A stretch of DNA of 45,833 nt from Candidatus Gastranaerophilales bacterium (lineage in GTDB: Bacteria; Cyanobacteriota; Vampirovibrionia; Gastranaerophilales; Gastranaerophilaceae). Shown here one piece after another: positions 24,952-33,084 of this stretch. The translations under genes and the position numbers were made by a program. Numbering within the stretch: position 1 is the stretch's first letter; each line of letters begins with the position of its first letter. A model generated the notes under the pieces. The model had not been told where the DNA came from, ran no database searches, and was given only the letters and a program-made list of their open reading frames with translations. The stretch is from the NCBI GenBank assembly GCA_944323165.1, contig CALURK010000004.1, positions 94,300 to 140,132 on the forward strand. Reading direction: 5' to 3'.

Positions 24952-25104
24952 TATTACGTAAACGGTAGCAACACATAGCCAACCTGCCATTGATGTGAAG
25001 ATGTAACAAATATTATATTATTGTAACAATTTTATAAAATTTATTAAAGTTTTTTATAAAAATGTCGATATTGAAAATAAGATGTAATTCCTTATGAGGT
25101 ATAA

Positions 25105-27261
25105 ATGGATTTCTCATATTACGATAATGATAAAAAATTAACCAAATTAAATCTTAAAGTCGGCGCTAAATTGGATAGTTTAAGTATAAATAATTCACAA
25201 CTTAATTCGATTTTCTCAAAGATTGATGATGGAGATGGTAGAATTACAAATCGAGAGGAATTAACTAAGCTTGAAAAACTTTTGCATATAGCGGATGGGA
25301 TTATTAATCAAAAACACAAAGATAAAATTTTAGAAAATGATGAGTTAAGTGAAGTAATAAAGCAAATAGATGAAGGCAAGATAAACTTGGCTGGCTCCAG
25401 CGATTCATCAATATCACGAGAAAACGTTATACAGGAAGCTACGTTCTCAAAAGAAGATTATAGAGCAATAAAAAATAATGAAGCCGATAGTGAGTCAATA
25501 CTGCAAAAATATATTGATAAAATCAAAGAATCTTTGCAAAAGTATCATAATTATGATGAGAGGTTTCCTGAAAATAGGTATGAAGTAGAAGTTATTTATG
25601 ATGGAAAATTTTTTAGATCTTTTGTGTACGATAAAGAATTTGCCAACTTGAAAAAAGCTAATCCACAAAAATTACAGAAATCTATTGATGAATTTATAGG
25701 CGGAAATTTTGATGTTATTTACGATATAGAAAATCCTGTTGAATTTTTGGAAGCATACAGAAAGAAATCCGGCGGAAAAACTATGTTTTCAGAATTAATG
25801 GCAAGCTATGAAAATGGGCAATTATCCTCTAATGATATGAAGAATTATTTTCGCTCTTTAGAGAGTAAATTTGAAAAGTACGAACGTGAATATAAAGCTG
25901 CAAATTCAGATGATAAATTCGACAACGTTTATAGTTTTTTCTATGGCGATTATTTCAAACTAAGTAACCGAATTATAAACCATGTTGAGCATGAAGAGTA
26001 TCTACAGTATCAATATGAAAACAATGATATTAATAGAGAACAAGTTCTCGATTTACAGAATTTTATAAAAGAAAATTATAATATTGAGATAAATGAATAC
26101 ATAGCAGCAAAGATAATAGACATAAACGATTATGATTACGGAATTTTTGAGGGCGATTTTGAAGAATTAAAAAATTATTATAAAAATTGTCGTAAAAGAA
26201 GTATAGACAATGTTTATGTTCTTGATGAAAATACTGAAAGCAATATAGATAAAAATCAAATTAAAGAAATACAGAATATTGTAAAAGAGAGATTTAATGA
26301 AGAAATATCGGATGCAAAAGCTGTCAGCATGATTAAGACTTATTTGCGCAGAAATGGGGAGTCAAAGGGTTTTGATTTAGATAGATTTAAAGCAGATTGT
26401 TTAAGTGGAAAGATATTTAAAGAATATCATGTAAAAGATTTTGAAAATTATTTAGAAACAAGAGTTGAATACGAAGGTCTTATCGAAAATGATTCTCTTG
26501 CTACGCTGGAGGAAGCTGCACAAACTACAGAAATTGAATATGGACGCTACAATTTTGATATTCATAAATCAGAAGTAGCAGACTTAGCATATCAATCAGA
26601 AAAAATGATAAGACAAGCCGAAAAAGAGTTACAAGTTACGAAGAATGATAACAAAATTGTTATAAAAAATCGTTCAACTGGTAAAAAAAGAGAAATTGAT
26701 TTGAATCAGCTAACTTCAAAATTAGACAATGAACATCGGCAAATGATACTCAATGCTCTTAGTGGTTTTAATAAACTATCGTTATGGGAATTTGCCATGG
26801 AAACGACAAATGGTATTGGGACAGATGTTCACGACCCAAAACGCTCTTTGGCTGAATATAACATAGATAAAGATATAATAAATATAAATGTTAACGTTCA
26901 AAAGGATGTAAGTACAAATGATTTGCTTCATGAAATGGTTCACGCAATGATGGCAACAGTAATTGACGGAAAAAATACATCCAATGAACCTTTGTTTAAA
27001 GAATTTGCCGATACTTATGCAGAAGAACAAAAAGTACATAAAGAAAAACGATTACGAAATGGTTCAGCGGATGGGTCTAATTACACATATTGTGCACAAA
27101 ACATTATGGAATTTGCCGCAGAAGCAGGATGTTTGTGGCTTAGTGGTAAATCTCATTCAGAATTTACTATTGCAAAACATTTTCCAAAGTCATATAGATT
27201 GTTCATTCAACTGATAGAAAAAATTCGTGCTCAAAAAAACGGACGTACAACCAGTACATAA
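25105..27261 (+). CDS. large EF-hand/HExxH metallopeptidase-like protein
   Basis: This 718-residue protein is not one I can name. Near the N-terminus are two EF-hand-like stretches: FSKIDDGDGRITNREEL, lacking one residue of the canonical loop, and a weaker HKDKILENDELSEV. The long middle is charged and helical. At residues 609-613 lies HEMVH in NDLLHEMVHAMMATV, a zinc-binding HExxH site. Candidate third ligands are E633 (KEFADTY), E639/E640 or E669 (MEFAAEAG). No signal peptide or membrane helix is seen. A GAGGT ribosome site lies 4 nt before ATG. Together these suggest a zinc- and perhaps calcium-dependent protease, possibly an effector or toxin exported by a non-Sec route. The toxin idea is inference. 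Confidence 0.65.
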   Translation: MDFSYYDNDKKLTKLNLKVGAKLDSLSINNSQLNSIFSKIDDGDGRITNREELTKLEKLLHIADGIINQKHKDKILENDELSEVIKQIDEGKINLAGSSDSSISRENVIQEATFSKEDYRAIKNNEADSESILQKYIDKIKESLQKYHNYDERFPENRYEVEVIYDGKFFRSFVYDKEFANLKKANPQKLQKSIDEFIGGNFDVIYDIENPVEFLEAYRKKSGGKTMFSELMASYENGQLSSNDMKNYFRSLESKFEKYEREYKAANSDDKFDNVYSFFYGDYFKLSNRIINHVEHEEYLQYQYENNDINREQVLDLQNFIKENYNIEINEYIAAKIIDINDYDYGIFEGDFEELKNYYKNCRKRSIDNVYVLDENTESNIDKNQIKEIQNIVKERFNEEISDAKAVSMIKTYLRRNGESKGFDLDRFKADCLSGKIFKEYHVKDFENYLETRVEYEGLIENDSLATLEEAAQTTEIEYGRYNFDIHKSEVADLAYQSEKMIRQAEKELQVTKNDNKIVIKNRSTGKKREIDLNQLTSKLDNEHRQMILNALSGFNKLSLWEFAMETTNGIGTDVHDPKRSLAEYNIDKDIININVNVQKDVSTNDLLHEMVHAMMATVIDGKNTSNEPLFKEFADTYAEEQKVHKEKRLRNGSADGSNYTYCAQNIMEFAAEAGCLWLSGKSHSEFTIAKHFPKSYRLFIQLIEKIRAQKNGRTTST

Positions 27262-27387
27262 GTACGGAGAATGTTGTTTGGACATACCTGCACAATAAAG
27301 AAATTGTAGGTTGGGGTTTCTTGAACTACTCCCCTGAAACAAAAATTTAAATAAAATTTTAACAAAAATTCTGTTATGAGGTATAAT

Positions 27388-28101
27388 ATGAACGATATGC
27401 AAGATGAATTTATAGCAACAGTTTCACACGAATTGAGAACCCCTCTTACTAGTATAAGAGGGTTTTCTCAAACTTTGCTTAATTCTTGGGATAAGATTGA
27501 TGACAGTAACAAAAAGAAATTTATAAAAATCATAGAGGATCAGTCGAACAGGCTTATTCATCTTGTGGAAAATGTGCTTTCTGTATCCAAAATGAACGCA
27601 GGAGAAGATGTTTTAAAAAAAATTGATGTTAATAATGTCATAAAACAAATTATTCCGATGTTCGTTGAACAGTATAAGACCAGAAATTTTAAATTAAATC
27701 TGTCACAGGATTTGCCTCCTTCAAGACTTGATGAAGACAAATTCCAACAGATAATGACAAATTTAATAGATAATGCGGCTAAGTATTCTGATAGCGGAAA
27801 AACTGTTACCATATTTACAGGTTTGGAAGGGAATTCTATAGTTATAAAAGTTAAAGACGAGGGAGTCGGAATAAAAAAAGAAGATTACGGAAAGGTATTT
27901 AAGAAATTTTCGCGTCTTGAAAATCACCTTACGAGCACAACCCAAGGAAATGGGCTTGGACTTTATATAACTAAGCAGCTCGTTGAAAAAATGAATGGTG
28001 AAATCGGTTTTGAAAGCGAAGAAGGTCTAGGAACAACATTTTGGGTTAAGGTTCCTGTTTATAATCAAGAGGAGGCTTTAAGATGCTCTCGTTTGTCTTG
28101 A
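27388..28101 (+). CDS. sensorless histidine kinase (HisKA-HATPase only)
   Basis: A 237-residue protein that is just the catalytic half of a sensor kinase. HisKA starts almost at residue 1 (MQDEFIATVSHELRTPLTSI), followed by the N box NLIDNAAKYSD, KVKDEGVGIKKED and GNGLGLYITKQL. There is no PAS, HAMP or membrane segment. The start at 27388 is chosen because GAGG (27378-27381) sits 6 nt upstream; an ATG at 27376 would add four residues. It overlaps the REC-GGDEF-REC gene by 19 nt, its probable partner. The input must come from another protein, or the gene has lost its sensor. Confidence 0.85.
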   Translation: MNDMQDEFIATVSHELRTPLTSIRGFSQTLLNSWDKIDDSNKKKFIKIIEDQSNRLIHLVENVLSVSKMNAGEDVLKKIDVNNVIKQIIPMFVEQYKTRNFKLNLSQDLPPSRLDEDKFQQIMTNLIDNAAKYSDSGKTVTIFTGLEGNSIVIKVKDEGVGIKKEDYGKVFKKFSRLENHLTSTTQGNGLGLYITKQLVEKMNGEIGFESEEGLGTTFWVKVPVYNQEEALRCSRLS

Positions 28102-29363
28102 TTATTGATAAGAGAAAAGAACTTTCAACAAAGTATAAAAAGAGTCTTGAGGATGAGCAGACTACTGTTATTAATGCAAGAAATCTTAAAGATGCAATAG
28201 AAATAGTGAGCAAAAATGAACCGGATTTGATTATTGTATCAGACAGTATTGATGAGGATTTAGCAACATTTTGCGAAAAAATACGTTCGTTAACTTATAA
28301 CACAAGACCTACAATAATTGGGCTTTCTAAATCGGCGGATATAAACGATAGAATAAGAGTTTTAGGAAGCGGTGCAGACGATTTTTTGAGTGAACCGGTA
28401 AATATTGAAGAGTTTAAGATGCGAATAAGAGCCCACCTTAGACGAGATATTGAATCAAATTCAGACAGTGTTACGCTTTTGCCTAACAAGAAATTTGTAA
28501 TTAAGGCTTTAAAACGACTTATAAATAATGATAATAAATCTGCATCTTTGTTAATAAGTGTCGAAAATTTGGAAAATTATAAAAGTGTATATTCCGATAT
28601 CGCAGGAGGGAAGCTTCTCCAAACCTTTGTTGCTATAACCAGATCAGCTTTAGATAAAAACGATTTTTTAGGGCAGTTGGACGAAACAAATTTTCTTATT
28701 TTAACAAATCCATATAGTGCAGAAAAAATGGCAGCGTTCTTGACTTTTGCATTTGATACAGTCGCACCTAAATTTTATTCAGAACAGGACGCAAAGCGCG
28801 GGTATACTTTGCTTAAAGGGGATAGAGAAGCAGGTATGAGGGCAAATTTTGTGTCTATCTTAATTGGTGGCATTATTGATAATTATGAAATGATTTCTTC
28901 TGTGGATAATTTATTGAGTAAATTATATACAATTAAAAAGATAGCAAAAGTTCCTTCTGGCTCGAATTATGCGATAGATAGAGTAAAGCTAACCGGCGAA
29001 AACTCGGTAGTAGTTCCGACTGTTAATAGAAGTGTTTATATAAAAGAACCTGATGAAGCACTTTCTTTGTTGTTAAAAACGACATTAGAGCTTCAGGGTT
29101 ATGAACTTATCAATAATTTGAATTTGGAATCAAGTGAACAACCTGGGATTATCATATTAGACAGCGAGGATGATTTATCGGGGCTAAGCTTTTGCAGGGA
29201 TTTGAAAAGCCGCTTAAATTTTGTAAATACAAAGATTATAGTAACAAGTACTGTTCATGATAAATCTGCAATATTGGATGCAGGTGCTGATTTGTACTTG
29301 CCAAAACCTTATGAAATATCAGACTTAATAATGTGGATAGAATATTTTCAAAAGGGAGAATAA
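28083..29363 (+). CDS. REC - degenerate GGDEF - REC response regulator
   Basis: A 426-residue protein in three parts. The first receiver (about 1-120) has DLIIVSDSIDEDL at the acceptor site but FLSEPVN where the conserved lysine should be, so it is probably altered. The middle (about 125-305) is GGDEF-like by layout, yet the active-site loop reads GQLDETNFLIL instead of RxGGDEFxIL, so cyclic-di-GMP synthesis is unlikely. The second receiver (about 315-426) has IIILDSEDDLSG and LYLPKPYE with the lysine intact. It has no DNA-binding domain and may act by protein contact. It overlaps the kinase gene by 19 nt and has a GGAGG site. Confidence 0.8.
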   Translation: MLSFVLIIDKRKELSTKYKKSLEDEQTTVINARNLKDAIEIVSKNEPDLIIVSDSIDEDLATFCEKIRSLTYNTRPTIIGLSKSADINDRIRVLGSGADDFLSEPVNIEEFKMRIRAHLRRDIESNSDSVTLLPNKKFVIKALKRLINNDNKSASLLISVENLENYKSVYSDIAGGKLLQTFVAITRSALDKNDFLGQLDETNFLILTNPYSAEKMAAFLTFAFDTVAPKFYSEQDAKRGYTLLKGDREAGMRANFVSILIGGIIDNYEMISSVDNLLSKLYTIKKIAKVPSGSNYAIDRVKLTGENSVVVPTVNRSVYIKEPDEALSLLLKTTLELQGYELINNLNLESSEQPGIIILDSEDDLSGLSFCRDLKSRLNFVNTKIIVTSTVHDKSAILDAGADLYLPKPYEISDLIMWIEYFQKGE

Positions 29364-29382
29364 TAGTGTTGGGAAAAAACTC

Positions 29383-29410
29383 TTGCAAAAAAAGCTTGAT
29401 GTGTTATCTT
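29383..29410 (+). promoter_or_regulatory. promoter for tRNA-Arg
   Basis: TTGCAA (29383-29388), a 16-nt spacer and TATCTT (29405-29410) lie about 46 nt before the mature tRNA. Confidence 0.5.
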
Positions 29411-29456
29411 AAAGAAGTACCAATGAAGAAGGTTTGAAATTTAAATAAACGGATAT

Positions 29457-29530
29457 GCGTCCGTAGCTCAGCTGGATAGAGCATCTGCCTTCTAAGCAGA
29501 GGGTCGCGCGTTCGAATCGCGCCGGGCGTA
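29457..29530 (+). tRNA. tRNA-Arg (anticodon TCT)
   Basis: The cloverleaf is complete. Acceptor GCGTCCG pairs with CGGGCGT (two G-U pairs, including the first), the D arm begins GCTC, and the anticodon loop CTTCTAA carries TCT, reading AGA/AGG. The T arm is GCGCG-TTCGAAT-CGCGC and the discriminator base is A. CCA is not encoded. A terminator follows at once, so it is a single-gene unit. Confidence 0.95.
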
Positions 29531-29531
29531 A

Positions 29532-29569
29532 ATAAAAAAGGACGGGATTTATCTCGTCCTTTTTTATTT
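29532..29569 (+). terminator. intrinsic terminator after tRNA-Arg
   Basis: GGACG and the following GAT pair with ATC and CGTCC, flanked by A-run and T-run. The stem is a strong rho-independent terminator directly after the tRNA. Confidence 0.85.
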
Positions 29570-29638
29570 ACAATAGATAGCGATGAGAGCGCACAATAGC
29601 GTAGCAATTTAAAGTGTTTTGCGGATTTTTTATTGTTG

Positions 29639-30265
29639 TTATGATTCCTTTAAATGTTTAAAGTGTTTGTAGATATATAAAATTCCAAGAACACCGAAAA
29701 TTACTACAATCAGAATATCAAATTTGTGCCAAAGGTGCTTAAATATTTCCATATTTTGTCCGAACTTTACGCCAACGTAGACAAGTAAATAGCTCCAGAC
29801 AAGAGAGCCTAAAAATGTAAGAGTAAAGAATATACGTTTTTTTGCTCTCAAAATGCCTGCAGGTAGTGAGATGAATGTTCTGACTACCGGTAACATTCTG
29901 CATAAGAAGAAAGCCCAATCTCCGTATTTTTCAACCCATTTATCGGCTTCGTCCAAATCTTTGCGGGATACTAAGAAATATTTGCCATATTTTTCGACGA
30001 ACTTACGTCCGCCGAAGTAGCCCAAATAATAAGAAGGGATTGAACCCAATACGCAGCCAAAGGCTCCTGCCCAGGCTGCTATATGGAAATTCATTTCACC
30101 TTTACTTACAATATATCCGGCAAAAGGTAAGATTGCTTCGCTCGGGAGCGGAATATTACAAGATTCTATTGCCATCAAAAGGCTTATTCCAAAAGGCCCC
30201 ATTACTGTGATTACATGTTCTATAAAGCTTACTAAATGCGCTAAAATTAAATTTATATATTCCAT
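29639..30265 (-). CDS. DedA family membrane protein (VTT domain)
   Basis: A 208-residue DedA/SNARE-associated (VTT) protein with about five hydrophobic segments. The family stretch is ESCNIPLPSEAILPFAGYIV, followed by GCVLGSIPSYYLGYFGGR and by FFLCRMLPVVRTFISLPAGI with the conserved arginines. DedA proteins are inner-membrane proteins implicated in lipid (undecaprenyl-phosphate or phosphatidylethanolamine) translocation and in maintaining the proton gradient. The charged C-terminus is KHFKHLKES. It lies downstream of the Ktr operon on the same strand but is separated by 66 nt, so co-transcription is uncertain. Confidence 0.9.
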   Translation of the reverse strand: MEYINLILAHLVSFIEHVITVMGPFGISLLMAIESCNIPLPSEAILPFAGYIVSKGEMNFHIAAWAGAFGCVLGSIPSYYLGYFGGRKFVEKYGKYFLVSRKDLDEADKWVEKYGDWAFFLCRMLPVVRTFISLPAGILRAKKRIFFTLTFLGSLVWSYLLVYVGVKFGQNMEIFKHLWHKFDILIVVIFGVLGILYIYKHFKHLKES

Positions 30266-30331
30266 AAAACTCCCTTTATTTTACCTTTTGTATAATAACA
30301 AAAAAATATCTGAAAATGAAATCTCTCCACC

Positions 30332-30958
30332 CTATCCCTTTTTGTCCAAGAGGGTATTTATGCTGTCATAAATCTTTTGAAAAACTTGATTAGGCGCAAG
30401 TTTGGGACATCTTCTAAGGGTGTTGCCTTTGTTATACGAAATTAAAACATCTGTTAATTCGTCAATCGGCTTAATTATATTTTTGGCAAGAGTTCGCATA
30501 AGTATAATTCCAAGCCCCCAAGTCATTATTGCTAGAAAAACTATAACCCAGCTTGCGGCAGAGCTTAGTTTTTTTGCTTTCAAAGCTGCATCTTTCATCG
30601 CAAGTCGATTTAGTCTGGATAATTCTATAATATTATCAACAGTAACTTCTCTTAAATTAGGATTATTGAAGCTTGATTTGTAATTCTTTTCAATTTTTTT
30701 TATAGCTTCAGCTTCACCCTGTTCGGTAATATTTGCTTCACCGTCTTTCAGTGCTTGTTCAAACAGGTTAATATCCTTTTTGACAGTTAAAGCCGACATC
30801 ATCTGCTCTGTTATATAAAGCGATTGAGTATTATGTTCGTTAATTTGTTCAATCGCAGGAGCTAACCTTAAAAAACCTCTTATACCTGCGATTGCAAGAA
30901 GGGTTGAAAATATTAACAGTAGTATGAAAGATGAGTAGAAAGATTTTGAAAAATTCAT
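30332..30958 (-). CDS. HAMP-domain membrane sensor without kinase or methyl-accepting domain
   Basis: A 208-residue protein: first membrane helix about residues 9-30, a periplasmic four-helix-type sensor region (QSLYITEQMMSALTVKKDIN and following helices), second membrane helix about 134-153, then a HAMP-like linker (IIKPIDELTDVLISYNKGN) and a short tail. There it stops; no HisKA, GGDEF or chemotaxis signalling domain follows. Its ATG shares a base with the ktrA stop (TAATG), so it belongs to the ktrB-ktrA operon. It may modulate the K+ transporter or feed a separate kinase. The last codons run into a G-rich tract, so truncation of a longer gene is another possibility. Confidence 0.7.
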   Translation of the reverse strand: MNFSKSFYSSFILLLIFSTLLAIAGIRGFLRLAPAIEQINEHNTQSLYITEQMMSALTVKKDINLFEQALKDGEANITEQGEAEAIKKIEKNYKSSFNNPNLREVTVDNIIELSRLNRLAMKDAALKAKKLSSAASWVIVFLAIMTWGLGIILMRTLAKNIIKPIDELTDVLISYNKGNTLRRCPKLAPNQVFQKIYDSINTLLDKKG

Positions 30959-31605
30959 TATTTATTCTCCTCAATCATTTTGGCAATTGCATCTTCTGTG
31001 CATACAAGAAGAAGTTTATCTTTGGTGTTCAAAACTTCATTTGGGAAAGGTCTTGTAAGCTTGTTTCCTTTTTTAATGGCAGCAACTATTATTCCGTATT
31101 TATTAGGAAGAGCAAGTTCAATAAGGGTTTTTCCTTCCATAAACGGTTGAACATTTATCTCCAATAGCTGAATATTTTCAGAAGTTTCATCGTTTATGAT
31201 GTTTTGGAACAAAATTTTATATGCAAATTTTCTTCCGTATTCAGCATCAGGGTTAATAACGCTTTTTGCTCCTACAGCTTTCAAGATTCTTTCGTGAATT
31301 TTATCAGTAGCTCTTGCAATAACATTTTCGCATCCCATTTGTCTTAGGATTGCTGTTGTAAGGATAGAAGGTTCTCTTGCACCGATTGCGCAAATAACAA
31401 CATCTCTTTCTTTCGGACAAAGTTTTGCAACAGCAGTTTCATCCGTAGCATCAAGGCAAATCGCATCATCAAGAAAGCTTGCAGCTTCTTCAATAATTTC
31501 TTTATCGTTATCTGCTGCGATAACTTCTGCACCTTTTTCGGAAAGTGTTCTTGCAAGTGACATTCCAAACTGACCTAAACCTATTATCAAAACTTGAGTT
31601 GCCAT
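30958..31605 (-). CDS. ktrA: KtrA/TrkA-type potassium uptake regulatory subunit (RCK)
   Basis: A 215-residue RCK protein that gates the membrane subunit in response to nucleotides. The N-terminal Rossmann fold is VLIIGLGQFGMSLARTL (GxGxxG) with an acidic residue at the end of strand 2 (VIAADNDKE). The RCK_C domain (about residues 140-215) ends LLLVCTEDAIAKMIEENK. One RCK unit of about 215 residues fits KtrA rather than the double-length TrkA. It lies 12 nt after ktrB and overlaps the HAMP gene by one base (TAATG). Confidence 0.9.
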   Translation of the reverse strand: MATQVLIIGLGQFGMSLARTLSEKGAEVIAADNDKEIIEEAASFLDDAICLDATDETAVAKLCPKERDVVICAIGAREPSILTTAILRQMGCENVIARATDKIHERILKAVGAKSVINPDAEYGRKFAYKILFQNIINDETSENIQLLEINVQPFMEGKTLIELALPNKYGIIVAAIKKGNKLTRPFPNEVLNTKDKLLLVCTEDAIAKMIEENK

Positions 31606-31617
31606 TAATTTTATCTC

Positions 31618-32976
31618 CTATGTTAATGAAATTTTTGCATCAGGATAACTGACTCGAGTATCAGTTATCTTGGAGTTTAAGTAGCACAACAATGTTGCAG
31701 GAGCTACCCTTCCTAAAAACATTGTTGCGATTATAATTATTTTCCCGACTCCGTCGAGTGCTGTTGTAGCGCCCATTGTGAGTCCGACAGTGCCGAGCGC
31801 AGAAACCGCTTCGAAAATTAATTTTAATGGATTTGCACTCTGGGTTGTAAGAAGCATTAGTATTGCAATTGTAAGTATTAAAAAATAAACTACAGTAAGA
31901 GTAATTGCTTTTTGTATTGTATCAAGCCTTATTGCTCTGTTTCTAATAATATTATTTTCGCCTTTTAAAGTATTCCAGAAAACGAGGAAAAATACACCAA
32001 TAGTAGTTGTTTTCAAACCGCCTGCGGTACTTCCGGGTGAGCCGCCGGCTATCATAAGAGCGTTCATAAGAAGGAATGTTCCCATATTAATATTGCTTAA
32101 ATCGACGGAATTAAACCCCGCAGTTCTTGCGGTAACTGATTGAAACCAGGCATTGTTTATTTTATCCCACATACTTAAACCGCTCAAAACTCCGTTGTAT
32201 TCGGAGATAAAGAAAAACAGAGTTCCGAAAAAGAGTAAAACAATTGTTGTATAAAAAACTATTACGGAAACCGGCGGGAGCTTCTTTTTTCTGAATAAGT
32301 TAACAAGAGTTACGCATATTGCAGGGGAAATTCCGCCTAAGATTATAAGAAAAGATATTGTATAAATGATTACAGGATAATGGTTATAGCTTACGAGATT
32401 ATCATTAGTAAAGAAAAATCCTGCGTTACAGAATGCTGATACTGCGGAGAAGATGCCGTATTTTAATCCTGTAAAAATATTGTGTTCTATTATGGAAAAT
32501 GCGATGGTTAGAATTATTGCGCCTGTGAGTTCCACAAGAAATGTGTATTTAAAAATAAGTATAAGCGAATTTTTAATATCTTCTTTGCTTTCCGCTTCAA
32601 AAATATATCTTGCGGTGCGCTCGTGTGTAAGCGACATTCTCTTGCCCAGAAGGATAAAGACTATTGAGCTTATACTCATAATTCCTAAACCGCCGGCTTG
32701 AATAAGAAGCATTACAATAAATTGTCCTAGAAATGTGAATTTGTCTCCAAAATCCACTACAGAAAGTCCCGTAACGCAAACTGCACTGACCGCAGTAAAC
32801 ATTGCATCAATAAACGAAACTCCATGTGGAGAGGCAAACGGAAGATATAATATAATTCCACCCAAAAAGCACAACAGCAAAAAAGTTACCGGAAGAATTC
32901 TTTCAGGATATTTTAGCAAAAAATCTAGTTGGTTTTTTGATTTATTCAAAAAAAGAATATTATTTTTCTCTTTCAT
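31618..32976 (-). CDS. ktrB: KtrB/TrkH-type potassium transporter subunit
   Basis: A 452-residue SKT-family K+ transporter. The four pore loops with filter glycines are visible: TAVSAVCVTGLSVVDFGD, AVSAFCNAGFFFTNDN, SVTARTAGFNSVDLSN and AVSALGTVGLTMGATTA. The intramembrane loop GGSPGSTAGGLKTTTIG is also typical. Length and the adjacent KtrA gene support KtrB (usually Na+-dependent K+ uptake) over TrkH. It is the first gene of the ktrB-ktrA-HAMP operon. The start has an AAGGG-type ribosome site some 12 nt upstream. Confidence 0.9.
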   Translation of the reverse strand: MKEKNNILFLNKSKNQLDFLLKYPERILPVTFLLLCFLGGIILYLPFASPHGVSFIDAMFTAVSAVCVTGLSVVDFGDKFTFLGQFIVMLLIQAGGLGIMSISSIVFILLGKRMSLTHERTARYIFEAESKEDIKNSLILIFKYTFLVELTGAIILTIAFSIIEHNIFTGLKYGIFSAVSAFCNAGFFFTNDNLVSYNHYPVIIYTISFLIILGGISPAICVTLVNLFRKKKLPPVSVIVFYTTIVLLFFGTLFFFISEYNGVLSGLSMWDKINNAWFQSVTARTAGFNSVDLSNINMGTFLLMNALMIAGGSPGSTAGGLKTTTIGVFFLVFWNTLKGENNIIRNRAIRLDTIQKAITLTVVYFLILTIAILMLLTTQSANPLKLIFEAVSALGTVGLTMGATTALDGVGKIIIIATMFLGRVAPATLLCYLNSKITDTRVSYPDAKISLT

Positions 32977-33053
32977 TTATAATCTGACCCTTGTTAAAAA
33001 GTATATCATAAAATTTAAAAAGCTTAGATTTTTACGTTAAAGAATCTTGCTTA

Positions 33054-33062
33054 TGGTATTAT
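33054..33062 (+). promoter_or_regulatory. extended -10 for pgi
   Basis: TGG-TATTAT (hexamer 33057-33062) lies 22 nt before ATG 33085 with AAGGAG in between. The -35 is weak. Confidence 0.4.
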
Positions 33063-33084
33063 ATAGAAAAAAGGAGAGTTATAT

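Noticed and set aside
29404..29607. Minus-strand ORF of 67 codons with a GAIRTRDPLLRRQMLYPAEL-like stretch
   Set aside because: It is the well-known false protein from the antisense strand of a tRNA gene; it lies over tRNA-Arg and its terminator.
30325..30345. Copy of the DUF559-associated repeat at the end of the HAMP gene
   Set aside because: Only about 15 nt (GGGATAGGGTGGAGA) resemble the repeat tail and no hairpin is present; chance similarity is likely.
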